In this document: positions 1 through 12,719 of the stretch, in pieces
Layout: the number at the start of each line of letters is the position of its first letter
Position numbering within the stretch: position 1 is the stretch's first letter
Assembly: GCA_002633025.1 (NCBI GenBank)
Contig: NMRB01000120.1
Span: 131,927 to 195,926, forward strand
From: Notospermus geniculatus
Taxonomy: Eukaryota > Nemertea > Pilidiophora > Heteronemertea > Lineidae
Direction of reading: 5' to 3'
Length of the DNA: 64,000 nucleotides
Made by a program: the position numbers and the translations under genes
Notes under the pieces: generated by a model
What the model was told of the DNA's origin: nothing
The model's database searches: none
Seen by the model: only the letters and a program-made list of their open reading frames with translations

Positions 1-173
1 CATGTAGTTATATGTACGTGTACCCTCGACTCGACAGACAGATTGCTCAATGAACACATGTCAAGTCTCTTCGCACACAAACCCCGATGGGGGGGGGGGG
101 CGTTTCGAGTGTCCTCAGACAGTCCAGTCACAATGGTTTACCTCATTACACTTGGCGATTGTAGAGACATATT

Positions 174-300
174 GGGCCGATTTCACAAAGCGCGTTTAAG
201 ACTTAGACGCGTCTAACTTCACTAAATGCACGCACTTCCACCATGCATTTGACGAAGTTACACGCGTCTAAGTCTTAAACGCCCTTTGTGAAATCGGCCC
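174..300. mobile_element. Palindromic MITE-like element with 3-bp target duplication
   Basis: The two ends are long inverted copies: the left starts GGGCCGATTTCACAAAG and the right ends CTTTGTGAAATCGGCCC, and the arms continue through the GTTTAAGACTTAGACGCGT block. The element is flanked on both sides by ATT. It has no coding capacity. The 3-bp duplication matches the insertion seen at 6391-6509, so both may be PIF/Harbinger-type non-autonomous elements; that assignment is inference. Confidence 0.7.
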
Positions 301-2254
301 ATTATATGCCATTGCACTCTTATTTAGTGATTACTAAGAGCAATGAATACATTACATCACGTAGCGATTACTGACAATAGTGAAAATGTTACATCGCCTA
401 GCGATTATAAGAGCAGTGAATATGTTACATCATGGCATATACATGTACATACATGTAGGCCGCCTAAGGACAGCCAAAACGTTTCAAGGACGCTTGACAG
501 TTTTATTCAGGCACAAATGTAGAAGGTGGATAAAATCGGCCACAAGAACCTTCGAGTACCAACAACCTTGTCGTGGCCCCATCCAGTGTTTCTCATTTGG
601 CACCAACTTGCTCGGTGAATATTGGCCTACAGCATGGATTAGGAAGTAGGGCGAAGAAGAAGTGTTTTTTTTTCATTTGGATTATTTGTCTCCACTGGCC
701 AGTTCAACTCTCCTAATTACATGTACTCTCCTTGCTAATTTCCCTCACACGTTCTCAAAGATGCCACGAAATGCTGCTGATTGAAGCATTTCTTACACAA
801 CGTCTGCACATTCCATACGATGAAAACATTTTTTTTTGTTGCAAAAACCGGACTATCATATTCCTAAAATGATGTTCGGTAAAGCAGTTCTGTAAATATG
901 ACCCGAGGACCCCAGGCCCTGAACTTTGAGTCGGTCTTTGTTGAATACCACTTTTTCGGAAGCCATACGCCGGCAAACGTACTTTTTGGCGGAGAGCAGC
1001 AGACACGTGTCGGAAATAAAGAGTCAAGTGTATCGAATAGACCTAAAGTGGGTATATTTGGTGCATTCGCAGAAAACTTTTGTTAATATACTTTTTGATA
1101 TTATAAATATGACAAGTGTTCGAACTCGACGCTCGCTCAAGTGGTCATGAAATACGGAAAAAGGATACGACACACATCTAACGATTCTACGCTTTCGTAT
1201 CATTGAATGTTTACATAATCATCATTTTGGCACAGCCGTCTGCCGAAACTGTGGCAGACTCACAGAGATGGTTGTCTCAAGTATCCTTCAGTGTCTCTCC
1301 GAGTGTCTGATACGACAATCTCCGCCAGACAGTCAAATATACGATGACATGAAGTACACTCTCTCCTCCCATCCCTTGTAAGAGTACTTCTTGTTGAGAC
1401 TACCCACAGATGTTAAGAACGCGTCTACCTCTCAAAGACAGTTCATGATAACATGCTGTGGAAATTTGATCTTAACTGGAGATCGTACTTCCATCATTTC
1501 ACATTCAGCACCATGATTATTTTATATACCATGGTCATAAACGTCGCTTCACTTACTTAAGGATATGAGACGGGTCGAACTATAATGATGCCTTGGTACA
1601 CGTAGATAGTTGCAACACCCACTAAGTTCCGTTGGCGTCACACAGACAACCACAGCCACCCATGTCATTAAACAGCAAAACAAGACGTATCATCCACAAA
1701 CAAAATTAGACAATCCGCTAGCAATCGAACGAAGCTTCAAATTAATATTTCATGCAACACAACTATGAAAGTCATCATACGATCACGTCAACTTCCTTGA
1801 AGTCTATTAAATTCAGCAGCATGAGAGAAGGCAGCAGAGGCACTGATATATCCTTTTCAGGTTACCTGAACTACATGATTGAAATAACATGTCGGATCAT
1901 TTCCTTCAATCCTATCTTCGATTCAACGGCATCAATGAATTTTCTCTTGGAAATACTACCAGATACCAGTCGAAAGACTGCAACGATGGCAACGATGCTG
2001 TAGAACATAAGTACCTTTGACAGAATGTTATTTTATCAACTACCGTCTCGCCAGTCGTCAACCCAATGCCCATTATTATACCTTTTGTTGGTGGAAGGAT
2101 GTCACTTCCCTTCCATTTTGACGTACAACCGGTCGACAAAAACCAAATCGTCATCAAATGAAAGATTTAATCTATTCCAATCAAAGCGGGATAGTGAATG
2201 AACTCCTTATCTGCCTCTAGCAATCACCAAACACAAGAAATACACTTCACTTAC
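301..2254. other. Non-coding stretch
   Basis: No exon of recognisable family was found on either strand. A short minus-strand frame near 1.87-2.0 kb could encode a small hydrophobic-start peptide but has no supporting homology. If the FABP first exon just to the right is real, its later exons should lie here or beyond the left edge; none was recognised. Confidence 0.4.
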
Positions 2255-2330
2255 CCAAGTCATCCATATATTCCTCAACATTCTCACTGGTTTCATACTC
2301 CCAGTGTCCCGGTATCTGATCGAGGGACAT
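2255..2330 (-). CDS. First exon of a fatty-acid-binding-protein family gene (copy A)
   Basis: The exon reads 25 codons from ATG at 2330 and then splits a Gly codon after its first base at a strong donor (G|gtaagtg), a phase-1 junction. It begins MSLDQIPGHWEYETSENVEEY and ends MDDLG. This matches the conserved start of intracellular lipid-binding proteins: the G-x-W of strand A, seven residues to Asn, an acidic pair plus Tyr, then LG, with intron 1 after that Gly in the same phase as in known FABP genes. The later exons (barrel strands and portal) were not recognised. The product would be a cytosolic carrier of fatty acids or retinoids. The gene lies on the same strand as the exon at 16.1 kb, so a dispersed family cluster is likely. 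Confidence 0.72.
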
Positions 2331-5230
2331 GATTATGTTCTCCTTTGATGCGGGTCTACTACAGCCACACCTCGGCGTCCGGCACCAGATCTTCCTGAGA
2401 CACGAGATCGATACAACTGCACCACTCGCCGAGCTAACTTGCTTTATATGTAAGCCTGCTATTACGATGACACGTGCTCCGGTTGGGTCAGCACTGCGAA
2501 TGAGTTGGGCAGAAAATCGAAATCATTTGTACATGGAACGAGGTTGCCCATCCAAAGCAACACAATTGGCTTCCTAGACACACCAACGCAATGGTCGTCT
2601 CAGAAAATTAACATGTTCCGCAGATGCACTGTATGATGAGACATTCCCCAGCTCATTGCGTACAGTAAACGTTATTCTAACGGAGATGGCTTGCAGGTAT
2701 CATTTAGTACAGACGTTTTCACACCAAACAGCACTACCTATTATCAAAATATTGTCCCCATAGTGATCCATGACGCAAGCCCGGTTTGGTGGACGGTTCT
2801 TCACTGCTATCGGGGTTATTGGTAGGCCTAGGACTAGAGGCCACAAGAACGGAGCATGACTGACAGCACTGTATGTATTATCCGTCAGAACACCAATGAG
2901 TTACATTGAACCACATTGCTGTAGGCAGTTGGGACGTTACGCTTTCATGGTATCCAGGAACCATTCGTTCTCGAATACTTTTTGCAGCAGTTCGTACGCC
3001 GTAAGGCTCATCTGACATCTCACTCGACTCGTTGTTTGCAGACTATTTTTCAGATGTATCGTACTCACGGCAATGCAGATATCGAAATTTTACATCTACC
3101 ATAATATAGGTTAGTTCTTTAAGGTGGAGAACGAACGCCAATTGCAGTAATGCCAAGCTAGCTGACATGCCGAACGCAAAGAAAAGCAATGGCCAGATTT
3201 GGCAGTTAACTAATCAACTGCAAACAACTAATGCAAACCGGACAAGTAAAATCCATTAAAAGGGTTTTGTTCGTTCAAGGACCTGGGGATCAATGAGTAT
3301 ACCCTGAAATCTACAACCCCATTAGTCGACTTAGCACAATGAATGCTTCTCGACATAGTTAAAAATTTCGAGTGAACGGGGCCTGATTGTTGGTGACTAA
3401 CCTCTTGAATGTGCGATATATGGGGGATATATGCAATGTACATGTAATAAGTACTGTTCCCTCCGTGGAGTTCAGTGATTTCAAGCCTACGTGACGAAAC
3501 CAATCGAACAGTGCCTCAGCAAAACGAGACATGCGGCAATGTCGGGAATGTCAACAGGTTCGGATCTCAACAAATATTATCATTAGTATTTTTGCGACAA
3601 CTATCGAATCAGCTCAGCAAATATTGACCCTAGTAATAAATGCACAGTGTATTTATTGAGGAGGTTGGAACCGTATTAGCTGAGACATGATAGTGTGTTT
3701 TCTCAACAATCACATTACCTACTCGAGGTGTTTATACGCTATTGTGGACAGAAATCCGGAAATTGTGTTCTCTGGTAATAATGATGGATTTGGTGGGCCA
3801 TCTGTGTGGCCGGATTGATTTCAGATCAGTGGTAAGGAGAAAACCATTTGTGGAGGAGAACTGAGTTTGTCTGTTTTTCGGTCTTGTGGCAGAAGAAGGA
3901 AGGTTTAGCAGCTCTGTGACACAACTTAAACTTATAGACCTCGATAAAAAGCACAAACACGTCCGACACATTTGTTTATTTACCCCATTTGCTCTGCTTG
4001 TGGTCCATTAGACCCTTGTCGAAATGTCACCTCCCTGAAGTGCCCTTAATCCCCAGGGTTCACCTCCGCTGACAAGCTTTCCAAGAGAGTACCAAATGAC
4101 GGTAACACCGGGGTTGAGTCAGAGGAGTTCTATGAAACATTTGTCAATTGTCATAATTATCGTCAGCGTACGAGTCCCAAGCAATCTTTTTCTTCACCGG
4201 ACACGTGACTAACATACAATGTACGAACTTTCATCGATTTCCCGATCTAAATTGCAGACGATTTCCGGGCTATTAGGAGTGTGATGAGATGCAGTTTGTG
4301 CTCTTGTGAATCAACCTGCAGGTATCCAACCAAAGCAAACCTGCTATACACCCATCCCTACTAAATGTGTACAACGAATCGACCACGAATTCGATCCTGT
4401 TAATTTTTAATGAATCTTTGTTGCTGATTTGAGTCGGCGTATGATGTTTCCTACCATAAAACCATCTCGCCGCGCCTCATCCGTTATGAAGTACATTCAA
4501 AGGAATCGAGATTTATCACTCCAACCTTTTTTCATACTGTCATTACATTTCATGTTGGAAGTTGTTGTGTAGTTCACGGGTGACATACTACAATGATAGA
4601 TTGTCTCTGTCGGTCTGTGAACATGGTTGGTTTTATCCGCTCAAGGTGATAGCTACTCAGTAGAGGATCGTCTCAAAAAATAACCTACCTACCGTCTGCA
4701 AAAGAAGCACACCATTATCATGTAACCCAAACTACAAAATAATAAATCAGGAAACTTTTGATCAGACGATTAGCGTTTTTTCCAAACACTACACTTACGT
4801 ATCAGTCTGAGGTCATCAAGGATTGCAAGCTTCAAACAGGTCATAAGAAAAAATAAAATGCTTATCATACGGCACCATAATGAAATTTATCTAATGAATC
4901 GGTAGTAATTGAACCATTGATCCAGATACATCAAAAGCATAAGTGAAAAATAACTTAATTCCCCATAATGGCCGTGACTCACCTAACCTATATATTATTT
5001 TTCACACCATTTTTGGCCTTTGTTGCTGGACAGAGTCAAAAGCATTCGCGGTAACGGGAAATTTACAGCATTGCGTCACTACTGCCAAAAAATTGATACC
5101 AACTACTTTCATCATAAACGGGAAATCCTTTCATCTCATTTAGTTGCTGGGCAGACCGGATACCAGTGTGAACAACAAAATTATGTATAAACCTTCATGT
5201 ACACATGTACTATAAGAAGAACGATAGCAA
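2331..5230. other. Non-coding stretch
   Basis: Only short unrelated open frames were seen. It should include the promoter of the FABP-type exon on its left, but no clear TATA or initiator could be singled out. Confidence 0.4.
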
Positions 5231-5940
5231 TGTGAAAGATCGACTAAACTAGGTAAAACACTTACATGTAGACCTATATTACAAAATGTGCAATCATTAC
5301 AGGGCAACAATTGACACACTGAAAAATGCTTACACCCTGTGACTGCAGTAGGCTACAGACCAATCGAAGGACCTTCACCATGCCTAACCTTTGAGCTCCA
5401 TCCATAAAGGCAGCGACAGTCTGTACTATGACCACAATCTTGGTCTCATGAGACTGCCAATTCTGACTCGTGTGTAGAGAAACATTCATCATCATGTCAT
5501 ACCTCTGTCTAGCCGCAATCTTGGAGCCTTCCTAGGAACCGACGGCCCGAGCTAATAAACGGATCAAGTAACCCATACTTCGCCACCTCACGTTTACCAA
5601 TCGATAAGGCCGCGCCAAGTTTGCCCGAGACCGAGACCGATCTCAGACGAACTCCACGGAAAGACATGATGTTTTGTAACGACCCTGCAATGGTAACTCG
5701 ACGGTCTAGTTGCTGCAGCTGATAGGAGTGTGCGTATTTAGAGAATCATTGGGAAGCTTCCTTGTTTAGCTTCAACAACGATGATCATGCACAAGTGCGG
5801 TAAAATTCAACGTTAGTTCAGGATTGTCTAATTTTCAGGAACCTTAAATTTGTGAACTGGGGACGGGCAGAGGTGGAGTTCGTTTGTCTTCCCACCTTCC
5901 CAGGCATCGAAGCCTGCTAAATCCTTACAAAATGGACGAT
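5231..5940. repeat. Tandem duplication, left copy
   Basis: This copy starts TGTGAAAGATCGACTAAACT and ends AAATGGACGATA. It is followed at 5942 by a single N and then by a second copy of the same sequence. The copies differ by scattered substitutions, a 10-bp insertion of the TACATGTA type, and a 119-bp hairpin element present only in the right copy. Confidence 0.9.
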
Positions 5941-5942
5941 AN

Positions 5943-6782
5943 TGTGAAAGATCGACTAAACTAGGTAAAACACTTACATGTAGACCTATGTACATGTATA
6001 TTGCAAAATGTGCAATCATTACAGGGCAACAATTGACACACTGAAAAATGCTTACACCCTGTGACTGCAGTAAGCTACATGACCAATGGAAGGACCTTCG
6101 CCATGCCTAACCTTTGAGCTCCATCCATCAAAGCAGCGACAGTCTGTACTATGACCACAATGTTGGCAGTCTCATGAGACTGCCAATTCTGATTCGTGTG
6201 TACAGAAACATTCATCATCATGTCATACCTCTGTCTAGCCGCAATCTTGGAGCCTTCCTAGGAACCGACGGCCCGAGCTAATAAACGGATCAAGTAACCC
6301 ATACTTCGCCACCTCACGTTTACCAATCGATAAGGCCGCGCCAAGTTTGCCCGAGACGGATCTCAGGCGAACTCCACGGAAAGACATGATGGCCCGTATT
6401 CTAGAACGTTCCTTAACTTTAAGGTCCACCTTAAATCTATTGTTCTCGATGGTTTTACAATAGACTTAAGGTCGACCTTAACGTTAAGGAACGTTCTAGA
6501 ATACGGGCCGATGTTTTGTAACGACCCTGCAATGGTAATTCGACGGTCCAGTTGCTGCAGCTGATAGGAGTGTGCGTCTTCAGAGAAGCATTGGGAAGCT
6601 TCCTTGTTTAGCTTCAACAACGATGATTATGCACAAGTGCGGTAAAATTCAACGTTAGTTCAGGATTGTCTAATTTTCAGGAACCTTTAATTTGTGAACT
6701 GGGGACGGGCAGAGGTGGAGTTCGTTTGTCTTCCCACCTTCCCAGGCATCGAAGCCTGTTAAATCCTTACAAAATGGACGAT
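5943..6782. repeat. Tandem duplication, right copy (contains a hairpin insertion)
   Basis: This is the second copy of the 5231-5940 unit, interrupted at 6391-6509. Both copies contain a short minus-strand frame (MSFRGVRLRSVS... in the left copy) with no recognised homology. Because a lone N sits exactly at the junction, the pair may be two haplotypes joined during assembly rather than a true duplication. Confidence 0.9.
6391..6509. mobile_element. 119-bp hairpin MITE, insertion proven by an empty site
   Basis: The arms run GGCCCGTATTCTAGAACG at the left and CGTTCTAGAATACGGGCC at the right, about 45 bp each with a short loop. GAT is duplicated at both ends (6388-6390 and 6510-6512). The paired copy at 5231-5940 has the uninterrupted site (catgatgttttg), so the boundaries and the 3-bp duplication are read directly by comparison. 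Confidence 0.92.
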
Positions 6783-9700
6783 ACAGCTTAGCATCCCTGA
6801 ACAGAGCGCTAAACGATCGTAAAATTGCTCCGGCCTCGTGGCTTGGTTAATGATAGGACATTCGCAGAAATGCTTCGTTCGTTTCTCGAGAGCCAAATGA
6901 GAGATCTCAAACAACATTAGTCAAGATAAGCAAATTCAGTTCATAAAGCTAACAATGTGAACATCAATATCGAACGACGGACCGAATTCTTTTACAAGTC
7001 AGAGAGATAATAACAGTCGTGCTCATGTTACAACTTCATGCACAATATTGATAGATTCGTGGTATAATCAGCTATGAAATCCTTCCATTTTCCGACACTG
7101 AAAGAAAAGATGTCGAAAAACTTATTTCTGAAAACTTATTTGACAAATCTTTTAATTGTATCACAGCAACAACGGCAAGAACATCAGCAACGCCCAAAAG
7201 TGGCGCCACGGTGTGGCAGAGACCTTTGTTTCCAGTTTATACATGTAAGGTAAATACATGTAAAGGTAATTTAATTCATTTATACATGTACATACGTATA
7301 CATGTACACGTAAACGAAAGGCGGACATAAAACTACGTTCGTGCCGGGTTGTTTTCTCAGATGTGATTGGTGAAAAGGAGATTCATCTGCAGGGGCGCCG
7401 CCAGCAGCTTGGGACGAAATCTTACGGTATACGGCGGCAGTATATACATGTAATTTACCAACTGCAAATAAAAAGCATTATTATTCGTGGATCGTCCGAT
7501 AATCGTTCAAGTGGCTTAAGGATAATGGCCAGGCTGCATTACCCGCCAGGCCCTATGGCCCCATAAATTTCAAAGATAAACGACACATCTGATGGCAAAC
7601 TTTTCTCTGATATTTCCAACGATTTTATGATAAGTGACCAACATGAAATGTCAATGGTTATTAAAATCCCAGGTGACATTTAAGTAAAGCAGTTTTTCGT
7701 GTCTGTGAGGGCGTCGTTGTTAGGTAAAGGTGGTGATTTGAAAGAAAAATGTTATGGTTCTGACAACGAAAACAATTTTAAGTCGGTTGTTCGCGCTTTT
7801 CGGTGGAGTTGAGAAGTTCATTTCCAGTATAAAAAAGTAAAAGCAATTTTTCTTGTGTGTAAGGGCGTCGCCGATGTTCGAGATTGTTAATTTGTACAAT
7901 GTAATGTACATCTTGAAAGTGAGAACAGGGTACGTCTCACTCGGAAGCGCCAGTGTTTCGTCTCTCAGCCTATATAGGTAGTTTAACTAATTTCTTACTT
8001 CGTTACGACGGCTGGTTGCAATTCGGTGCTATGTTTACTGTCCGTATAACTTCTTGCATCCATCACCGTTCGTTCTGTTCAACATCTCAGTCTAATCGCT
8101 GAGATGTGTTAACGAAACATTCATTATTTTACTACCCGAAATACTTGGCCTGAATACTTGATAGCTAACCAAGGTAGGTTGGCAAATGAAAGAAGATCGG
8201 GAAAATAATACGGTGAATGAGGAGAGTCACTCACCGAGATATACCTGAGTTATTGTTATATCAACTTGATAGAATGCCGTCGCATACTTGATTGTGTGTG
8301 AATCCATCCCTTACTTTTTAATGAATTTCTTGTGTGGTCTAACTTTATCGAGTTAGAATAACACCATCCTGATGAAACGCTGGATGGCTTATGAAACCAA
8401 TACTAACAAGCCATGCAAGTACAGCGACCTCGAGATGGGATTTCGGCCATTGTGACCAAGGTACATTTTCTACGGTAATCATCGACGCGGCAAGACGATC
8501 AAATGTTTCCACGTGAAACTGAGAACTTCTACAAGAAACCATCACAGCCCCAAGCGCGATTCCCTTTGTAGCAATTTGTCCGTAAGATATTGATCTATGA
8601 TGCTGTTGAGTGCTAACCAATAGAACATTCTTAACAACCGTCTGGTGCCAGCGCGATTCCATAAAGACATATTTAACTAGCGAGAGAAGCCATGATATCG
8701 GGCGGGAGGATGAGGAAAACTTGTTAAGGATTGGCTGGCCGTGTTACGTACCAACAGACTATTAGGCACCTGGTCCATTCTCCAACACTACGAACCTGGA
8801 TATCTTGCAGATCAACAATTATAGAAGGACGACGCCAGGAAAGACGCCTGTTTGGAAAATGATGTGTCTGGGCATAATAATGAACGTTATTAATTGCGGA
8901 ATATCACGCCTTCGTTGTATTGCTGAGATTAACGACCAAGGTCGGTGGTTCAAACTCCACATTCCTCAAGGGGAAATCGCCAATGTTACATGCAGATTTT
9001 ACTACTCTCGTGAAGGATGGCGTAAATCTTGGATGCTTCTCGGAACTAGCACTTAAAAGATGGTCCATATTATGTTCAAACAAAGCCAGAGAAAAGAACG
9101 AGGTCATTGGGCGGGAAGCTCCATGAAATGGTCATTGGTTGCATGTCCACGATACTTTCAGGAACAGATTAAAGGCTACATGTAATACAAATGTACTGCG
9201 CAGAATGCGTCAAAAGATGCTTTATTACGGCGTAGACCCACTAAAAGCTGGTCTACGATTACCGGAAGTGCAGTGGGTACAGCGAAAACGACGATTTCAG
9301 ACTGATTTCCCGTCCCTCAAGGACGTTGATCCTTTATAGCCACTGCTCGTTATGAGCAGCCAGCTACAGCTAACACACAAGTACAAAGCCAAGCTGCCCA
9401 CACTGTTAGAAATTTTTGTGATATTTTTACAGAAATCGCCTGCAGCAGAGTTTCAGGAACTTCTGTAAATTTACATATGGTGTGATTTATGTGTTCCTGT
9501 ATTAGTTGGACTCAATTTGACGGTCCAGAATGGTGCTTTCTGAGAACGTATGAAAATATAATTTGGTCAGCCTCCAGTCAAGTCTCTGTTAACATTTATT
9601 TGAGTCTGTTTTTTCTAACAGTGCATGTCCCCACAAGCTTTTCCTTTTCAGACACCGTGACTGAGTACATGGTGCTACTACCGTATTGCCAGCAACAGGT

Positions 9701-11193
9701 TGAGTGTGGGCTGCAACAGGGTCGTCCATGACTCTCATGAACACCATGACGGCTGTCTTACAACCTGCCATGTGTTAAAACTGTCATGGCAACACGAGGT
9801 ATTCGTGGGTCGTACGTCTGTTACCATGGTTTTTGAAGACGGGAGTCGCTTAGAATAGAACCCTTAGTGGTAGTTCAAGCCTGCCAGGTGGGCTGGTTGG
9901 TTCATTAGTGTCTTACCATGAAAGTGATTTTTCACCCGCAGTCAGTTCGCTTCTGCGTTAAATATCAAAAGATACGGATTTTGCCGGTAGAAAATGCGAG
10001 CATTGGTCTTCAGTATAGAAGGAGTATACTTAAGAATATCATCAATTTCGTCTCCACAAGTCCATATCGGAATAGGCCACGACATGAAGTTTTGGAACCT
10101 ACCGTCGCCTGTCGGTCTACCCTCTCAAGTTTTTTCGCCCCAATCAGTTAGCTCCCGACTCACTTTGCGCCCGAATTTTAAAGAAATCTTATTCAGGTAT
10201 TAACACGACCATAGTTGAAAGAGGATGAATGTGTATGTTTTGTATCAAGTCAGATCACTCGAACACTTTGATACAATGCCAGTAAGCGTTCTGGAATTAT
10301 TTAGTCGCTTGACATAGCCCACACGGCCCAGGTATAAGAACAGTTTGTTTTCAACAACTCAATGCGAACATCTACAAAACCAACTTTTAACTTGCCAGCT
10401 GTTGATAGGAAGTGCACCAAGATCTGTCTCATTCGGTACATGTACACTTAGGGGAAAATCCACTAAAAAATGGGCGAAACCAGTTCATCGGCGAGATACA
10501 GACACTCATTTGCAATATCATCAGCCGTTTAATTATCTCCATTCACAAGCTTCTTACGAACAACCTTCTTTTTACCCATTTAAACAAATTGCAAGTTCAG
10601 GGAGATATAATATAATCGTTATTTTTGGCTTCCTTTCCGAGGAGTGAAATAAACCGCCGGAAATGACTTTTTCGTGATATTTGTCTGGGAATTCAAGGAT
10701 GGTTGCCAGATATTACCTTTGCACCCACTTTAACCTGCAGTGCTATGGCCGATACGCCGGTCGGCCGAAACGCTATAGAATATCTCAGCTTGACGCAAGA
10801 GTAATACTGCGGTGCGTTTGATGTACTAACTGGGTGCAGAACGGTTATCTGCTGTATAATGCTTGTCTGACGTACATTCCACTTGAATTTGAAATTTTAC
10901 TCTGGTGAGTTGATAGAATTGATGATTTCAAAGTTAAATAGCATTTTGTTTTTACGAAGTTCGGCAGCTAATGAGGCTTACCGCTGGGAATGGACGTAAC
11001 GTAAGCATTATTAGCATTAACCTGAGATGTTCATGGAGGTTAGCAGGGACTGATGTATCATCGCCATGAACCTGCATATCGATGGATCATACATGTATAC
11101 CTCGTATACATTAATTGGGTAAAACTGGGGAGATGCTTTAAGCATTAAACATGTCCCCAGTTTTATCCACGGCTCCAGGTGAACATCAGCAAA
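6783..11193. other. Non-coding stretch
   Basis: Several medium open frames occur (for example 8345-8662 minus, about 105 codons) but none shows a known domain, signal peptide or exon boundaries. Short TACATGTA microsatellite fragments occur near 7240-7310. Confidence 0.4.
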
Positions 11194-11424
11194 GTACTCT
11201 AAACGCCCACTTACCTGTTCCATTCCTGAACTCGGAAAAAATGACCAAAATCCTAAGTTGAACATATCGCACGCTGTCATTCTTTGCCGGGCTCGGGAGT
11301 GGGACAAGTATATAAGTGGACAGGACATTACTGTTTCTGACCATACCCCACCCCATTAGGATTTAGTCATTTTTTTTCAGAGTTGACAGGAATGGGACCT
11401 GTAGGTAAGTGGTAGTTTAGAGTA
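11194..11424. repeat. Imperfect inverted repeat
   Basis: The left arm 11194-11257 (CTCTAAACGCCCACTTACCT... to CAAAATCCTAA) is matched in reverse complement by 11357-11424, at roughly 80 percent by eye. The spacer is about 100 bp. It is probably a decayed foldback element. Confidence 0.6.
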
Positions 11425-11699
11425 GTTAGTCCCAGATGAAACGAACGTGTAATATTTGCTCACAAGCGCCGACACAATAGCCTTTTCCTTGGGTAAAATC
11501 GAAATTGCCTATATAGCACTGGTAAAATTTACCCGCGGGACAATCGCCATTTTTTACAGTGTGCTACCAAAGCAACTGGCAGACAATTACACACGTGAGG
11601 GTAAACCTGGCAAGGAGTCCAACTGGACGTGTCATCAGATTACAATCATCAGAATAAAATATCAGGTACAACAGAGGAAAATTGAATGAGATATAAGTC

Positions 11700-12300
11700 A
11701 GGTTACCAATATGAAATCGCACTCGTAACTTAAGTGTATCATCATCAACCCGAAGCTTCACAGTCATACGCCTCGAATCCAACATCAGCGTGTTAGGAAA
11801 AGCGCCCCGAGGAACTTTGCCGAGAACTAACCACACAACCACCGATGCAACAGAGGAGACATCTTTGAAGATAACGTGAAGTACCTGCCGACAAGAAACG
11901 ATTCTTCACCACAGAGCTTCTCCACTTGCGAAAGAATTCCCGATCGACAGTCTGTTGTCGATCACTCCCGAGAGAACTGAAAAAGATGATTTCCGTCTGA
12001 CATCAACAATCACGGACCATGAAATTTCACTCTCTGTGGGCATACCAGTGCCAGCAAACACGATTTATAGGCGTCTGTTCGAACAGACAACATGATTCCT
12101 TCAGATCGATTCCCAAAGTTATCGGCAGCGAGGCATCAGTCGCCAATAATTCTTTGGGAGCAGAGGAGGTAAATGAACCAGCAAGACGTATTCGATGCTT
12201 CCAGACTGGCAATCAGCGATCATGCCATGCCAACATACCGTTGGCCATGACACCGAAAATCAGTCTTGATTTGCTCCGGCAACAAGAAGGATGACTTGGA
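11700..12300. other. Stretch with unusually open reading frames, function unknown
   Basis: Long open stretches exist on both strands. On the minus strand a frame runs from about 12065 to 11564 with one TGA inside and a plausible acceptor (cggcag) and donor (attg|gtaacc). On the plus strand one frame stays open for about 66 codons without an ATG. The two readings exclude each other and neither resembles a family I know. It could be a decayed coding sequence. Confidence 0.25.
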
Positions 12301-12604
12301 GAAAAGGATAGTTCATCTCTGGTCCGCTAGAATGCAGTTGTGTGAGATAGAAGTCGCACCAAACCATATTCAAACTTCCCCTCTCTGCTGTTGTGCATTG
12401 AATGGGTCTTCATGCAAAAACGGCCACAGAGAAATTCCACCTGATTATGACATGGTTAATTTGGTGCACCCACAATAAAATTCGTGAAGGGATTAAAATA
12501 TATTCACCCACTTGTTGCGTCAGGCTTTTGTTTAACCAATGAAAAGCGAATGTGACATTGAACTTGAACCTCTGCGTACTAGACACTTACGAACGTAGTA
12601 CAGT

Positions 12605-12719
12605 TAGGGTAAAGTGGTATAATTCTAGCCCCGGTAATTCTAGCCTTTGAGTATAAAAATGGCCAGCATTGCATGGAGATGTATACTCAGGGGCTAGAAT
12701 ATTGTACCACTTTATCCTA
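12605..12719. mobile_element. Small terminal-inverted-repeat element
   Basis: The left end TAGGGTAAAGTGGTATAAT and the right end (reverse complement TAGGATAAAGTGGTACAAT) match closely and both run into TTCTAGCCCC. The element is 115 bp with no coding content. Confidence 0.65.

Noticed and set aside
8345-8662. 105-codon minus-strand open frame
   Set aside because: No signal peptide, domain or neighbouring exon was found; length alone is not enough.
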